64,000 nt of DNA from Phymorhynchus buccinoides (GCA_017654935.2 CM065698.1:42001239-42065238); one strand, 5' to 3'; positions 25,401-36,300 are shown, counted from the stretch's first letter. Numbers and translations are program-made. The notes: a model not told the origin generated them from the letters alone.

Positions 25401-26301
25401 TAGCTCTCGTTGACTCTTATTGACATTTTAGTGCTGCAGGTTGCTTTTTGCGCATAAAGTGCATGGGTCAGACTTGCTTTAAGTCCCCGGCCAAAGGTTT
25501 TATGTAACATTTTATTTGCCTGTAAAGGAAACTGCAGACAGACAGAGCAGGACGAAAATTAAAAAAATTACTCAAGTGTTTTGACCTTAGCCTCCTTACG
25601 CTCTCTAGTTAGGAAGGCTGGATTATACCTATATAACAATTACTAGCGCCCTCTGCTCTTTTCTGATTAAGTCTTCTCTTTTGATTGCTATTTTATTTCA
25701 TTACACAGACCTGTTTACCTTTACGATTTTGCCGTAATTTTTACGAAACAAGTCAAATTACGATGACGAAAAAAAATGGAAAAAATAAATCCTAAACAAA
25801 AACCACACCACTACTGTTGCATCGGCAAGGGATGCTTTTGAAACAATGCGGTGAAAAGTCATTCCGGTTCCCAGCATACAACGCTCTTTTGTGAAGAAAA
25901 CGAATCAGCCGCACGTTGAATTGCAGTTTTTTTTTCAAAATTACTGTTTTATGTTTCAGAAATTACAAATTTGCAAAATAAGGGTAAACAGGTCTGCATT
26001 ACATTACATCATACTACATTTCATGACATTGTGAGCATTGGTTTGACACGGTTCAGGTGACACAGTGTTCCACGCGTGGGGAGAAGCGACGTCGGTGTCG
26101 TGGGAGGCGGAGACGTGGATGGTGGAGTACGGGCGGGGCTTCATCCCCTCCACCCTGGGCTTCGCTCTGGCCGACACCCTCTTCAGCACCACCGACTTCC
26201 TCACCCTCATCTACGTGCTTAACGTCTACGCCCGCGCCTTGGCGCAAGAGTCGGGTTTCTATATGGCGGAGTTGCGGCAATATCTTAAGGATTCGTTGTA
26301 G
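19355..26301 (+). CDS. SIGMAR1: SIGMAR1, sigma non-opioid intracellular receptor 1, complete
   Basis: Sigma-1 receptor is a ligand-binding chaperone of the endoplasmic reticulum membrane with a fungal sterol-isomerase-like cupin fold. Four exons (19355-19496, 21876-22085, 23247-23339, 26057-26301) total 690 nt, or 229 residues; vertebrate proteins have about 223. One N-terminal membrane helix is visible ([16 protein letters not shown]). Conserved blocks include [46 protein letters not shown] and FSTTDFLTL. The Asp of NISDTI and the Glu of MVEYGRG correspond to ligand-contact residues in the human protein. All phases agree. Intron 2 uses a GC donor. Confidence 0.96.
19960..20760 (+). repeat. 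Palindrome-bearing tandem satellite, 46-bp unit
   Basis: In the regular part the palindrome CACGACTGTCGTG recurs at 20414, 20460, 20506, 20552 and 20598, each 46 bp apart and followed by GGGATAAGGAAAACGGAAGG. A related, less regular block with CACGACAGTCGTG lies at 19966-20070 and 20368. A stray copy is at 20719. Lies in SIGMAR1 intron 1. Confidence 0.92.
20640..20990 (+). repeat. Complex direct repeats (TAGCCCATGGATACTA unit)
   Basis: Segments such as GTACACTAGCCCATGGATAC and ATGCACATGTAGACTTAGTT recur four times in shuffled order between 20640 and 20990, merging with the 46-bp satellite on the left. Confidence 0.8.
20990..21636 (+). mobile_element. LINE 3' fragment with RT C-terminal coding remnant
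   Basis: 20945-21199 is open and reads [60 protein letters not shown]. This is the typical extreme C-terminus of Jockey/RTE-like reverse transcriptases, ended by TAA. A 3' UTR with GT and G-rich sequence follows, ending in (TAG)n at about 21618-21634. 5'-truncated, plus strand. Confidence 0.8.
21876..22085 (+). CDS. SIGMAR1: SIGMAR1 exon 2, followed by a GC donor
   Basis: The acceptor is TGTACAG. Encodes [15 protein letters not shown] through VDTTGHS plus one base. The intron starts GCAAGT after CAG, a perfect match to the minor GC-AG donor consensus. No GT choice keeps the frame into GRYWANIS. Confidence 0.93.
22183..22408. mobile_element. Foldback element, 226 bp, with TGGTG target duplication
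   Basis: TGTCGC...GCGACA termini. The arms of about 95 bp (AAATAGGTAGCTCGTAAAAA, GAGAGTGTGTATTTGCGACA on the left) return inverted on the right with few mismatches. TGGTG flanks both ends (22178-22182 and 22409-22413). The loop contains GGGTTAGGGTTAGG. In SIGMAR1 intron 2. Confidence 0.85.
22420..22860 (+). repeat. G-rich intron sequence with three poly-G runs
   Basis: G-runs at 22431-22451, 22629-22642 and 22820-22838 in SIGMAR1 intron 2. No coding signal. Confidence 0.8.
23247..23339 (+). CDS. SIGMAR1: SIGMAR1 exon 3
   Basis: 93 nt after the acceptor ATTGCAG, encoding [20 protein letters not shown] to ITYGP plus one base. The donor is GTGCAT, a weak match. Confidence 0.93.
23375..24080 (-). 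mobile_element. Probable retroelement fragment with (GGTCA)n / GGCCTCT end
   Basis: Starts with GGTCAGGTCAGGC and TAGGCTTACTGGCCTCT, an end motif shared with LINE copies at 15200, 40795 and 51000. The rest is AT-rich. Minus reading around 23930-23990 ([15 protein letters not shown]) is LINE-like but not conclusive. Lies in SIGMAR1 intron 3. Confidence 0.4.
24085..25210. repeat. Tandem triplication including MITE family F3
   Basis: TTTAGTCAG(C/T)CGTATTGATATTG followed by GTAATTC occurs at about 24130, 24812 and 25166. Copies 1 and 2 continue into GGTGCAACTTTTATTTGAGC and an F3-type TGTGACCCAGCA element. The second element (24946-25113) is internally deleted. Confidence 0.8.
24262..24759. mobile_element. 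MITE family F3 (TGTGACCCAGCACC), copy 1
   Basis: Inverted termini TGTGACCCAGCACCATGGA and CGTGGTGCTGGGTCACA. TA follows on the right. Related copies are at 41850-42389 and 55070-55481. No ORF. Confidence 0.82.
25706..25996. mobile_element. MITE family F7 (CAGACCTGTTTACC) with CATTACA duplication
   Basis: Termini CAGACCTGTTTACC and GGTAAACAGGTCTG are a perfect 14-bp inverted repeat. CATTACA flanks both sides (25699-25705 and 25997-26003). 291 bp, in SIGMAR1 intron 3, 60 bp before exon 4. Its right terminus is also the left edge of the segment duplicated at 60987. Confidence 0.88.
26057..26301 (+). CDS. SIGMAR1: SIGMAR1 exon 4 (last) with stop
   Basis: The acceptor is GGTTCAG. Encodes [19 protein letters not shown] through [20 protein letters not shown] to LRQYLKDSL and TAG at 26299-26301. 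The last ~65 nt are repeated many times downstream, and the entire exon recurs at 61063-61307. Confidence 0.95.
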
Positions 26302-27925
26302 TGAACTGTTTACATGGAGTCATTGTTAGTATTTCTATTATTTCCACACATGAGCCTTGAAGCAAGTCAAGTTTCTAAAATATGGCAGAATCACTTTAAT
26401 ATCCAAAGGATTCATTGCAGTAAACTGTTGCTATGATGTAATTTGTCATGTTATTGTGTGCTTCACGTCTCTGCCCGCGCCTTGGTGCAAGGGTCCGGTT
26501 TCTATATGGCGGAGTTGCGGCAATATCTTAAGGATTCGTTGTAGTAGACTGTGGTGTCTTGTAGCTGTTCATTGTTTATTTGTTGACACAGAGTCATTAT
26601 TTTGTTTGTTGGTTTGGTGTTGTACTGATTTCACAATTTGTGTCTGTGGGCTTAACATCTATGCCCGCACCTTGGTCCAAGAGTCGGGTTTCTATATGGC
26701 GGAGTTGCGGCAATATTTTAAGGATTCGTTGTAGTGAACTGTTTACATGGAGTCATTGTTAGTATTTATATTATTTCTACACATGAGCCTTGAAGCAAGA
26801 ATCAAGTTTCTAAAATATGTCAGAATCACTACAATATCTAAAGGATTCATTGTAGTAAACTGTTACTATGATGTCATTTGTCATATTGTTAACACAGTGT
26901 CATTGTTTAAATTCTGGCTAGTGCTATGCTGATTTGACAGCTCTCATCTATGTGCTTCATGTCTATGCCCGCGCCTTGGTGCAAGTCGGGTTTCTATATG
27001 GCGGAGTTGCGGCAATATCTTAAGGATTCGTTGTAGTAGACTGTGATGTCATGTAGCTGTTCATTGTTTGTTTGTTGGCTGGTGTTATACTAATCTTACA
27101 ACTCGCATCTATGTCCTTAACATCTACGCCCTTGCCTTGGTGCAAGAATCCGGTTTCTATATGGCGGAGTTACAGCAATATCTTAAGGATTCGTTGTAGT
27201 AGACTGTGATGTCATCTAACTGTTCATTGTTTATTTGTGACAATGTTTGTTGGTTGGTGTTATACTAATTTCAGAACTCACGTCTGTGGACTTAGCATCT
27301 AAACTTGAGTCTTGGTGCGGGAATCGGCCTTCTATATGGCAGAATTGCGACAATATCTTAAGGAATCTTTGCAATACACTGTTGATATCATTTCAAATAA
27401 CTGTTCATTGTTTATTTGTGACACAATGTCATTGTTTTGTTTATTGGTTTGGTGTTATAACTGATTTCACAATTCACGTCTGTGGGCTTAACGTCTGTAC
27501 TTGAGTCTTGGTGCAAGAATTGAGTTTCTATATGGCGGAATTACAGCAATATTTTAAGGATTTGTTGTAGTGAACTTTTCATTGTTTGTTTGTTAGGATT
27601 TCGACTATTTCTACACAAGAGCCTTGAAGCAAGAATCAAGTTTCTAAACTTTGACAGAATTGCAGCAATATCTTAAGGATTCATTGTAGGAAACTGTGTC
27701 AGTGTGTGTGTGTAAAGGTCGAAATATGCATTGTTACTTTTCTTTCTTTCCCCATGGCAACACAGTGACACTCTGCTAATGATCAGTGTTGTCATGGGAA
27801 AAGAGTGAAAACTAACATGTATTTCAACCTTTATATGGAGTCATTGTGATTTCTGCAAACTATTTCTGCACAAGTCTTGAAGCAAGAATGGAGTTTCTGT
27901 ATGCCAAATTTTGGCAGTATCTCAA

Positions 27926-28486
27926 AGGGGCACCCTGACGGATGAGTTTTTGTAAGAAACACGTCGTGATCACCAAGAAAACACCATTTACAGAGATCAC
28001 AACACTCACTTTGCTCTGGTTTCCTATAAATCAAACCGTCAAATCAGCGATTCCTCCTTGGCGGAGGTGCTGGAAGTCATTCTTTCACCCAAAGAGAAGG
28101 CGTGTGCCGTCTCTTTTCTAATGGCCGCCAAATCGTTTGCACGAAATGTTCACAATACAAGCGTTTTTTTGTTGTTGTTTTTTTAAATTTTATACTGTTT
28201 ATCTAATTGAGTTTCGCTCCCAACAAAGGAAATAGCTCCAATTTGTTTTCCACTGCACTACAATTGTGTACAAAAAACGAAAACACTTCAACCACAATGA
28301 GTGACCTACACCCACCCCATCCAAAATGGCTACTCTCTCCGGCATCTCCGCCAAGGAGGAATCGCCGTTTTGATGGTTTAATTTCTAGGAAACCAGAGCA
28401 AAGGGAGTGTTCCGATCCTTGAAAAGGCTGTCTCTCTGATGATCTTGACGTGTTTCTTGCAAAAACTCATCCGTCCGAGTCCACCT
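27926..28486. mobile_element. TTAA-target MITE family F6, copy 1
   Basis: Inverted termini AGGGGCACCCTGACGGATGA and TCATCCGTCCGAGTCCACCT (imperfect outermost, then a long match through AAGAAACACGTC). It sits inside one SIGMAR1-tail repeat at its ATCTTAAGGATT site. TTAA is intact on the right and TCAA on the left. 561 bp, no transposase ORF. Confidence 0.88.
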
Positions 28487-28573
28487 TTAAGGATTTGTTG
28501 TAGTATACTGTGATGTCATATAACTGTTCATTGCTTATTGGTTGACACAATGTCATGTTTTGTTTGTTGGTTA

Positions 28574-28686
28574 AGGGCCAGCCACACGTCAGCTAAAATC
28601 GCACGACTGTACGAGACCAGTCAGAGATCACATGATCGAATCGTATCGTACAGTCGTGCGATTTTAGTTGACGTGTGGCTGGCCCT
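28574..28686. mobile_element. Short MITE with TTA target duplication (PIF/Harbinger-like)
   Basis: 113 bp. AGGGCCAGCCACACGTCA and its inverse form arms of about 41 bp (ATCGCACGACTGTACGA inside) with a short loop. TTA is on both sides (28571-28573 and 28687-28689), the target size typical of PIF/Harbinger elements. Confidence 0.8.
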
Positions 28687-28805
28687 TTAGTGCTATGCTG
28701 ATTTCACAACTCACGTCTATTGGCGTAACACATCTGCGATCGGGCATTGGTGCACAGATTGGATCATTTATGTGGCAAAATTGTGGCAATATCTTAAGGA
28801 TTCGG

Positions 28806-29345
28806 GAATGCGTACTAACGTTGGATGTACACATCGTCCTAACGTGGAAAATACGTTTAGTCCTAACGTGGAATGTATGCTTCGTCCTTACGTGGAATGT
28901 ACGGTTGGGCCTAACGAGGGGAAACTCCCGTCCGTCCTAACGTGGAATGTACGGCTGGGCCTAACGAGGGGAAACTCCCGTCCGTCCTAACGTGGAATGT
29001 ACACTTCGTCCTAACGTGGAATGTACGGCTGGGCCTAACGTGGGGAAACTCCCGTCCATCCTAACGTGGAATGTACGCTTTGTCCTAACGTGGAATGTAC
29101 AGGTGGGCCTAACGTGGGGAAACTCCCGTCCGTCCTAACGTGGAATGTACACTTCATCCTAACGTGGAATGTACACTTCGTCCTAACGTGGAATGTACGC
29201 TTCGTCCTAACGTGGAATGTACGGTTGGGCCTAACGTGGAATGTACAGTTGGGCCTAACGTGGGGAATCTCCCTTCCGTCCTAACGTGGAATGTACGGTT
29301 GGGCCTAACGTGGGGAATCTCCCGTCCGCCCTAACGTGGAATGCA
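28806..29345 (+). repeat. Minisatellite, mainly 24-bp unit CCTAACGTGGAATGTAC...
   Basis: About 20 units of CCTAACGTGGAATGTACGST TYGK, interspersed with a CCTAACGTGGGGAAACTCCC variant, in higher-order order. Because 24 is a multiple of 3, two frames stay open and give NVECTLRP-like octapeptides. There is no evidence this is a gene. Confidence 0.92.
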
Positions 29346-29464
29346 CATTTCGTACATGCAGGGTTTTAAAAAAACACCTCTACACATGAAGAATCTACTT
29401 TGGTTCAAAACTGTTAAAGATTGCCATAAACAGTCAGCAACAAATTAAACAGTAATCAGTCTCT

Positions 29465-29720
29465 TTTTCCACGTTAGGACAATTTTTATTCCCAAGTTAT
29501 TCCTGGGATCTATATGATCACTACATTGTCCGACAATGATTACTTTTTATGAACAAAAAGTTGCAATATGCCTAAACAAAAACAGCTGAGTTTTGTTTTC
29601 CACATTAGGCTGAACAGGAATTTTCCACGTTAGGACGAAATGCACATTCCAAGTTAGGGCGAAAGGGAGTTTTGCCACATTAGGCCCAATGGGACATTCC
29701 ACATTAGAACAAAATGTATT
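29465..29720 (-). repeat. Inverted, decayed counterpart of the 28.8-29.3 kb minisatellite
   Basis: TTTTCCACGTTAGGAC, ACATTCCAAGTTAGGGCGAA and GGGACATTCCACATTAG are reverse complements of the minisatellite unit. The two blocks face each other across about 120 bp. Confidence 0.75.
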
Positions 29721-29879
29721 TTAAAAATGCGTTCTGCTTTTACTGGAGTATTTGTTCGTATTCGTCCAGTTTGTTAATTACAATATTGCAGTGTTATTAG
29801 TTATTAGTTTATATTCTTTAATTGTTGATAAATGTGTTTATTGTTGTTTTTCTTATGTGCACCTGACTGCAATTTCTCT

Positions 29880-29925
29880 GTTATGAGATAATAAAGATGA
29901 TTTGATTTGATTTGATTTGAAATGT
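29880..29925 (+). repeat. (TTGAT)n tail after AATAAAG
   Basis: GAGATAATAAAGATGA followed by repeated TTTGA is typical of a non-LTR retroelement 3' end. The body upstream is not recognisable. Confidence 0.5.
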
Positions 29926-30181
29926 ACAAGACACCATTTTCCTTTCCACCTTAGGCCGATTTTGCACTTTTTCATGTTATTCCACGGGTGCAAGAATTCC
30001 ACGTTGGGTCCACGTTATTCCAGGAACCCAGGGATTCATAATAGTAGAATAACATTGTATCTTTGTCATGTCTTTATTTTCTTGCGGTTTAGTTGTCAAG
30101 TTTTCGAAAATAAGTTGCCACAATATCTTAAAGTTTCATTGTAACAAATGTATTGTTGTAATGTAGCTTTTGTTTTGTTTT

Positions 30182-30236
30182 GTGTGTGTTGTGTTTGTGT
30201 GTGTACACTCTGTGTGTGTGTGTGTGTGTGTGTGTT
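30182..30236 (+). repeat. GT microsatellite
   Basis: Imperfect then pure (TG)n. Confidence 0.9.
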
Positions 30237-30548
30237 CTAAATGTGAAGCAATAGGATTCAGTGTCGTAGATTGCTGATCATGATATCTATGGCTCCATTT
30301 TCAATGCGTTAGGTGCTTAAATGGACAGTAGATGATCACGGTGTTGGCGAAGCTTAACAGTATTCAAGCAGATACTTACACTTTAGTTACTGGTGATAAT
30401 CATTGCGTTACTCACCGTTCTACTCAGAGAGAATAGAGTGTTTGAATACGGCTTAATTTTCAATCTCAGACAAGGGTCTGTGCATTATTCCTATCACTTC
30501 TTGCACAGAGATAGGATCTAGCGGTGTTGTCTTGATATAATCTGTTCC

Positions 30549-30766
30549 CAGGGCTCCCAATCGTCCCGCAAAACAAGGGGTCCCAGGGACTCCTTCACGT
30601 ACTGCATAGAGGGTCCTAGAGGCAGGATAGAGGGTCCCAGTGGCATTGCGAATGCTAAAAAGAATTTTTCTAGTGCATCCATGGGACCCCCTACACATTC
30701 TTTTAGAGGGTCCTTTAGAATGTTAGTACTTCATAGACCCCGAAATGGGGGTCCCTGGGAGCCCTG
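30549..30766. mobile_element. MITE family F4, copy 3
   Basis: 218 bp, CAGGGCTCCCAATCGTCCC to GGGGTCCCTGGGAGCCCTG. Flanks GTTCC/GTTCA may be a diverged short duplication. Confidence 0.82.
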
Positions 30767-30813
30767 GTTCATCATACTTTTTTTTCAAGTTTGACTATTA
30801 TGTTTTTGAACTA

Positions 30814-30989
30814 CAGTGCAACCTCCCTTTTAAGATAACTCCCTCTATGATGTGACCCAAACATGTTTCACTGATTGTTTCCCCCCTTCATATCTGGACA
30901 ACTGAGTGTCCACCTCCCTATTAAGACCCCTCCCAATAAAGACCTTTTTGGGCTGATTTTTCCGAAGTCTTAATAGGGACGTTCCACTG
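30814..30989. mobile_element. MITE family F1, short copy with intact TA flanks
   Basis: CAGTGCAACCTCCC to AATAGGGACGTTCCACTG with TA at 30812-30813 and 30990-30991. 176 bp. Confidence 0.85.
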
Positions 30990-31013
30990 TAATTCTTTTG
31001 TTTTGTTGTTTAA

Positions 31014-31557
31014 AGGGGCACCCTGACGGATGTGTTTTTACAAGAAACACGTCCAGATCAGCAGGGAAACACCCTTTACAGAGGTCGCAACACTCACTTT
31101 GCTCTGGTTTCCTAAAAATCAAGCCGTGGAAAAGGCGATTCCTCCTTGGCGGAGGTGCTGGAAGTCAAATTCTTTCACACAAAGAGAAGGCGTGTGCCGT
31201 CTCTTTTTTAATGGCCGCCTGTGTTTAGACCATATCGTTTGCATGAACTTTTCGCAATACAAGCCTCTTTTTTTTTAAATTATATACAGTTTATCTAAAG
31301 GAGTTTCGCTCACAACAAAGGAAATAGCTCCTTTTTGTTTAGTTTTTACTGCACTACAAAAAAAGAAAATGCTTCAACCACAATGAGTGACCCTCCCCAT
31401 CCAAAATGGCTACTATCTCCGTCAAGGAAGAATCGCCGTTTTGACGGTTTAATTAATAAGAAACCAGAGCAAAGTGAGTGTTCCGATCCTTGAAAAGGCT
31501 GTCTTTCTGGTTATCTCGACGTATTTCTTGCAAAAACTCATCCGTCCGAGTCCACCT
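31014..31557. mobile_element. TTAA-target MITE family F6, copy 2
   Basis: AGGGGCACCCTGACGGATG to CATCCGTCCGAGTCCACCT with TTAA at 31010-31013 and 31558-31561. 544 bp, about 90% like the 27926 copy but at an unrelated site. Confidence 0.9.
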
Positions 31558-31561
31558 TTAA

Positions 31562-32280
31562 GTGATGACAAATTTGTGTTGTTGTTTTTTTGACCATGCA
31601 TTTATATGTGTGTTTGTGTGCACGTGCTGCTGTGTAAAGGTTAAAAACCTGTGTGTTCTTAAGCATGTATTAAAAGGGGTCTAAAAGGGAGATGTGTTTA
31701 TCATGTACACACGTTACTGATTCCAGACACAGTTGTTAAAGAACTACACCATTCCAAAGAAATTAAAATTATTATTTTTAGGATTCCTCTCTATCATATA
31801 GGGTGGAATCGTATTGCTATTGTACTATTTCTTCTTTTTCTTTATATATCTGATTGTTAAATCGGGGTGGGTTTTTTGTTGTCTCAGTGAGTTTATTATT
31901 ATATGTATAATATACATTGACATTTCTGAATAAAGATTTATTAAAAGTGTATGGTTTATATGTTTTGTATGCTTTACCTTTGTCTTTAAAACACACACAC
32001 ACACACACATACATATACACACATGCATGCACGAATGCACTCATGATCTGAACACAGACAAACAGTAGGCCTACACAGACGCACGCATACATTAACATGC
32101 TTATTTTCATGGATATTTTACGCCATGATTGAAACTGCCCTGACTGTCCGACATTTGGGTACCTTCCTCTACATTTGTTGCAATTTCCGACTATTGCCAC
32201 GTCAGAACTTAAAAACGTCGGACTAGCGTGATGTAGGCCTACCGGCACTAACGTCAATTAGGTCTAGTCTAGATCTAGTC
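31562..32280. other. Intergenic sequence, no gene seen
   Basis: AT-rich with a short (CA)n at 31989-32020. Open frames are low-complexity. Confidence 0.5.
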
Positions 32281-32740
32281 AAAGGGGTAAGATGGACTAC
32301 TTAAGAGTTACGGCGAGCCGGGCTGATAGAGTTATCGTTAGTGGGGTAGTTATCCAATGTATAACTGACTCATGAAAAGATAACTCTCAGGTTTGAAAAA
32401 AAGAGTTAATGTAACCTAAATGTGTCACGTTTAAAAGGGACATAACCAGTGTTTCTGTCCTCTCTACTCATATAGGGAAAAGGGACCGGATGCAAATATA
32501 TTCTAAAAGAGTAAGATGGATTACTTAAAAGCTCGGCGAACCGGTCTGATAGAGTTATCGTTAGTGGGGATATGTACACTATTCACAGTGGAGGCTATCC
32601 AAAAACTCAGACTGGAACTTGAAGGGAGAATTCAACTGGCCTATCGACGTGTAAAATGTGTCACGTTTCAAAGGGATATAACCAGTGTTTCGATCTGTCC
32701 TCACTACTCATATAGGGAAAAGAGACCGGTGTTTATCTTC
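32281..32740 (+). repeat. Direct duplication of a ~220-bp unit
   Basis: GTAAGATGGA(C/T)TACTTAA, TGATAGAGTTATCGTTAGTG, GTCACGTTT and CTACTCATATAGGGAAAAG appear in the same order at 32288-32480 and 32511-32725. Confidence 0.85.
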
Positions 32741-33017
32741 CCCTGTACAGTCTTTGCCGGATGTTAGTCTTTCTTTTCAGTGTCTTTGATCTAGTTTCTT
32801 TTAAGTATCCTTGATAACTTGACAACTGTTGTTTCTTGAGATAAATCATAATTAAATGTGTTAAAATTGTTGTTGACATTTTTGTTTGTCTGTTTTTGTT
32901 TGTTGTTGGTTTTTGTCGTTGACTGTCCCCCGCCTTTCTTTTCATTTTCTTTTTTTCTTTTTTAATGATTTGTTTTTTGGAGGCGGCTCATCTTTTTTTT
33001 TCTCCTTTATTTTGCAA

Positions 33018-33081
<64 letters not shown>

Positions 33082-33586
33082 CTCCCTCCCTCTCTTACAT
33101 TTGTATGTGTGTGAACTACTACAATGGACATTATTTTGTGGCGAACGTTTAGTGTTATTTTTTATACAAAAATGTCAGGGTTTCTGTCTGACCTAGTGTG
33201 TGGTGTATTGATTCATTCATTCCGTTTGGTGTGCTGTTTATGAATGTGAGTGCGTGTGTCGACGTGTTCCGAGTAAGTATGACAATATGTACCGATAAAG
33301 ACCAAAAAATTGTATACTTTAAATAAATACTGCTCGTCCTTCCATTTTTACCCCCCTTGTCCCGAAAATCGAAAATTACATGGACAAGGCCAAGTAGAGA
33401 AGGAAATAAAACAAACATGGAAAAAAAAACCCACTCATAACAACGAGGAAAAAAAGAAAGAATCCTATACGAATCCACAATCTCCTAAATCAGAGGATCC
33501 CCCCGGTGTCAACCCTTGTAGTGAAAAAACTACTACAAGGGAGACTAGAAGGACTCTAAGTGAAGAGATAGCTGATGTAGGGACGT

Positions 33587-33623
<37 letters not shown>

Positions 33624-34383
33624 GTCTGTGTGTGATAACATGTGTCTACATGCACGTGTGTTATGCTTTTGTACCTTCTTCTTACAATTATCAACTAACA
33701 TGGAGAGGACAAATGTTAACATAACATAATTATGTCTACAAAAAATATTTCCGGTTAAGAAATCCATCCAATACTTCCTTCTTATTTCGTTCTATTCATA
33801 CATGCACATAACAATCCAACACACCCTTTAACAAAAAAACTTAACACCCCAAAGAATATGTACCTAACTAACAATAATGGTCGAAATACAACAATCAATA
33901 GATATACAAGAGCATATACTAATATGGATGGTTTTACATAAGATACAAGGTGGATAGCTTTGTTTGTCTGTTTTTGTATCCGCCCACCATCATGACATGG
34001 GCCTGAGGCCCATTCATTAAACTGTTCAGTGTTCTCTCTCTCTGACTTTCTCTCTCACTGTGTGAGAGTGTAGGGATGGGGGGTGAAGAGTCATGGGAAA
34101 GGGTTACACTGAGTTTACCTAAGTCCTTTGCACAAGCTCAGTGACACTGACCACTGGTCAACCACATAATTATTTTTAAATTTGAACTCATAATACACTA
34201 ATTTGCAGTCAAACAGTGAAAATAGGCCAAAGTGAACACTGGTCAGTGACACTGACCACTGGTCGACCACATCAACAATTGTTCATATGATCTCCTAATA
34301 CACTAATTAGCATTCAAACGGTACAAATTACGCCAACGTGACCAGTGTCAGTGGTTAGACAGAGAGAGAGAGGGGGGGGGGGG

Positions 34384-34414
<31 letters not shown>

Positions 34415-36090
34415 GACATAATTTCCCACAGGAATCATTTCACTAGATAGTCGTAAAGCCAAGCTACTATATGATGAAAACCTTAGTATTACTACTAACT
34501 GCTGAAAAAAATAGTAGTCTTTTCATGTGTGTGTGTTTGTTCAGTTCAGTGCAGTGGTTTATTTAACGTCTGTTCACCATTGATGATATTAGACGAAAAA
34601 TAATAGAAAACAGCAGTAATAAAGTAAATCTATAACTAATAATTATTACCGTATTCATAAGTAGGCCAACTAAATGAAAGAACAATATTAACTAATTGAA
34701 ATCAATGAAAGACATATCAAAGCAATTTTACAACTTCAGATGGAGCAACTTATTAGTTGCAATATTTATGATGAAAGGGCTGGATTACCAATAATATTTG
34801 ACTGACATTTTGAAAGTTGATAACGTCAACATATTTGTCTCTAGCTCTATACATTGGAGTTAAGATAGGACATTCTATCAACAAAATGACGCATTGTGTG
34901 TGCGTGCGTGTGCGCGCGGGTTCATGTCTGTATGTATGTGTGTGTGCGCGCGCGTGCGTCACGTGCATGTGTCTATGTTGCAACACAACAACAGAAAGAA
35001 AGAGAGGGGAGGAGAGAGAAAGAGAGCGGATTCTTTTGCAAAAGAAATGAAAGGGTGAAATGGCACTCCGGGTTTTTTCTCTCCATTACACAAAGGGCTG
35101 AATGGGAAAGGGACAATATGGACGTCACCAACCGTCAAAAACCAATATAGGCTATATATAGGTTCTAATCAAAAGGCTGTTTTCACAATCAACTGCAAGA
35201 ACTGTTGGTTCGGTTCCAAGAAGCACACACACACACACACCAGCACTAGGCCTACCTGCCAGTCGATCCAGTATAGGCCTACTTTCCAAACAAATCAGTC
35301 AACAGAAACGAAAAGGAAAGTTGTAAGCCCTAATACCGAAAAAACAACCATCAATGAAGTATTTTACGAGTAAGCACACGTACGTAGGCCTATTATCAAC
35401 TTCGGTAACAAAGGTATTCCAGTCACATACCTGTGCTCACCTGTGAAGGCAAAACAACGTTTCTACCACTCTCACAAGTCAAGTAAGCTGCTCAGTTTGT
35501 TTCGCAATCTTGTATTGAACTTTATTGACATGTTGCAGTCAGTTTTAGTCAAAGTGATTCGCATTACAGGCCTACCACGTACGTTGAACAGTTAAGTTAT
35601 ACTCTTATTTTTTCAAGCGGAGCAGACCACCTGCACACTCGTCATCATGTTGCACAAAAACAGAGGAGACAAAACACACAAAAACCGTTGTGTCTTCTTA
35701 AAAGCGATATTCTACAAGCACGTATAATAAATTAGCAAATGACATATTACATGTGTAGGACAATTAATTTTCGAGTCTGTTCAGTAAATTCGCGTGTCTT
35801 TCTAACTCTATGCCTGCGTAATACTACTAAAAACCGTAAACGTGCTAATTACTGAAGGTGAGTTTTTTAATAATCATTTACTTACTTATTTACATTGATT
35901 TATTTCTACTGGTTCTACTTTTTGATTCATTTGTTAGCATATTTATTTATCTATTACTTCGTTTCATATCTTTTAGGCACAACAGATGTCGGAAGAAAAT
36001 GCCATTTCTGGTATGCGTATCACCCCCCCCCCCCCCCCCCCTTTTCTAATGCTACCCACTTCCCCTACTGCCCGTGCGCAAACACACAAA

Positions 36091-36167
<77 letters not shown>

Positions 36168-36233
36168 TTGATTGTTTATTTTGTTTTGAGGGCAATATGG
36201 TGTAAAATAGCTACCCAGCTTATCTGTTAGCTT

Positions 36234-36300
<67 letters not shown>

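Larger units (their letters stand above)
26302..28810 (+). repeat. Tandem array of decayed SIGMAR1 last-exon tails
   Basis: The segment GGTTTCTATATGGCGGAGTT...AAGGATTCGTTGTAG (codons for [15 protein letters not shown] and stop) recurs with its 3' flank near 26500, 26690, 26990 and 27155. More diverged copies are near 26380, 26815, 27335, 27525, 27645, 27890-28500 (split by a MITE) and 28750. A possible last remnant is at 30092-30140. Unit length varies between about 165 and 300 bp. Each unit also carries TGCTTAACGTCTACGCCCGC-like coding sequence and GTTCATTGTTTGTTTGTT flank. Confidence 0.9.

Noticed and set aside
28772..29334. Octapeptide-repeat protein (NVECTLRP units)
   Set aside because: The open frames follow from a 24-bp minisatellite with no start context, no splice evidence and an inverted decayed partner.
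28806..29345. CRISPR array
   Set aside because: Tandem repeat without unique spacers, in an animal genome.
33310..33588. 92-aa Lys-rich ORF as a 5' exon of the RAP1GAP-like gene
   Set aside because: No RapGAP or GoLoco motif; ends at a GT array; support absent.
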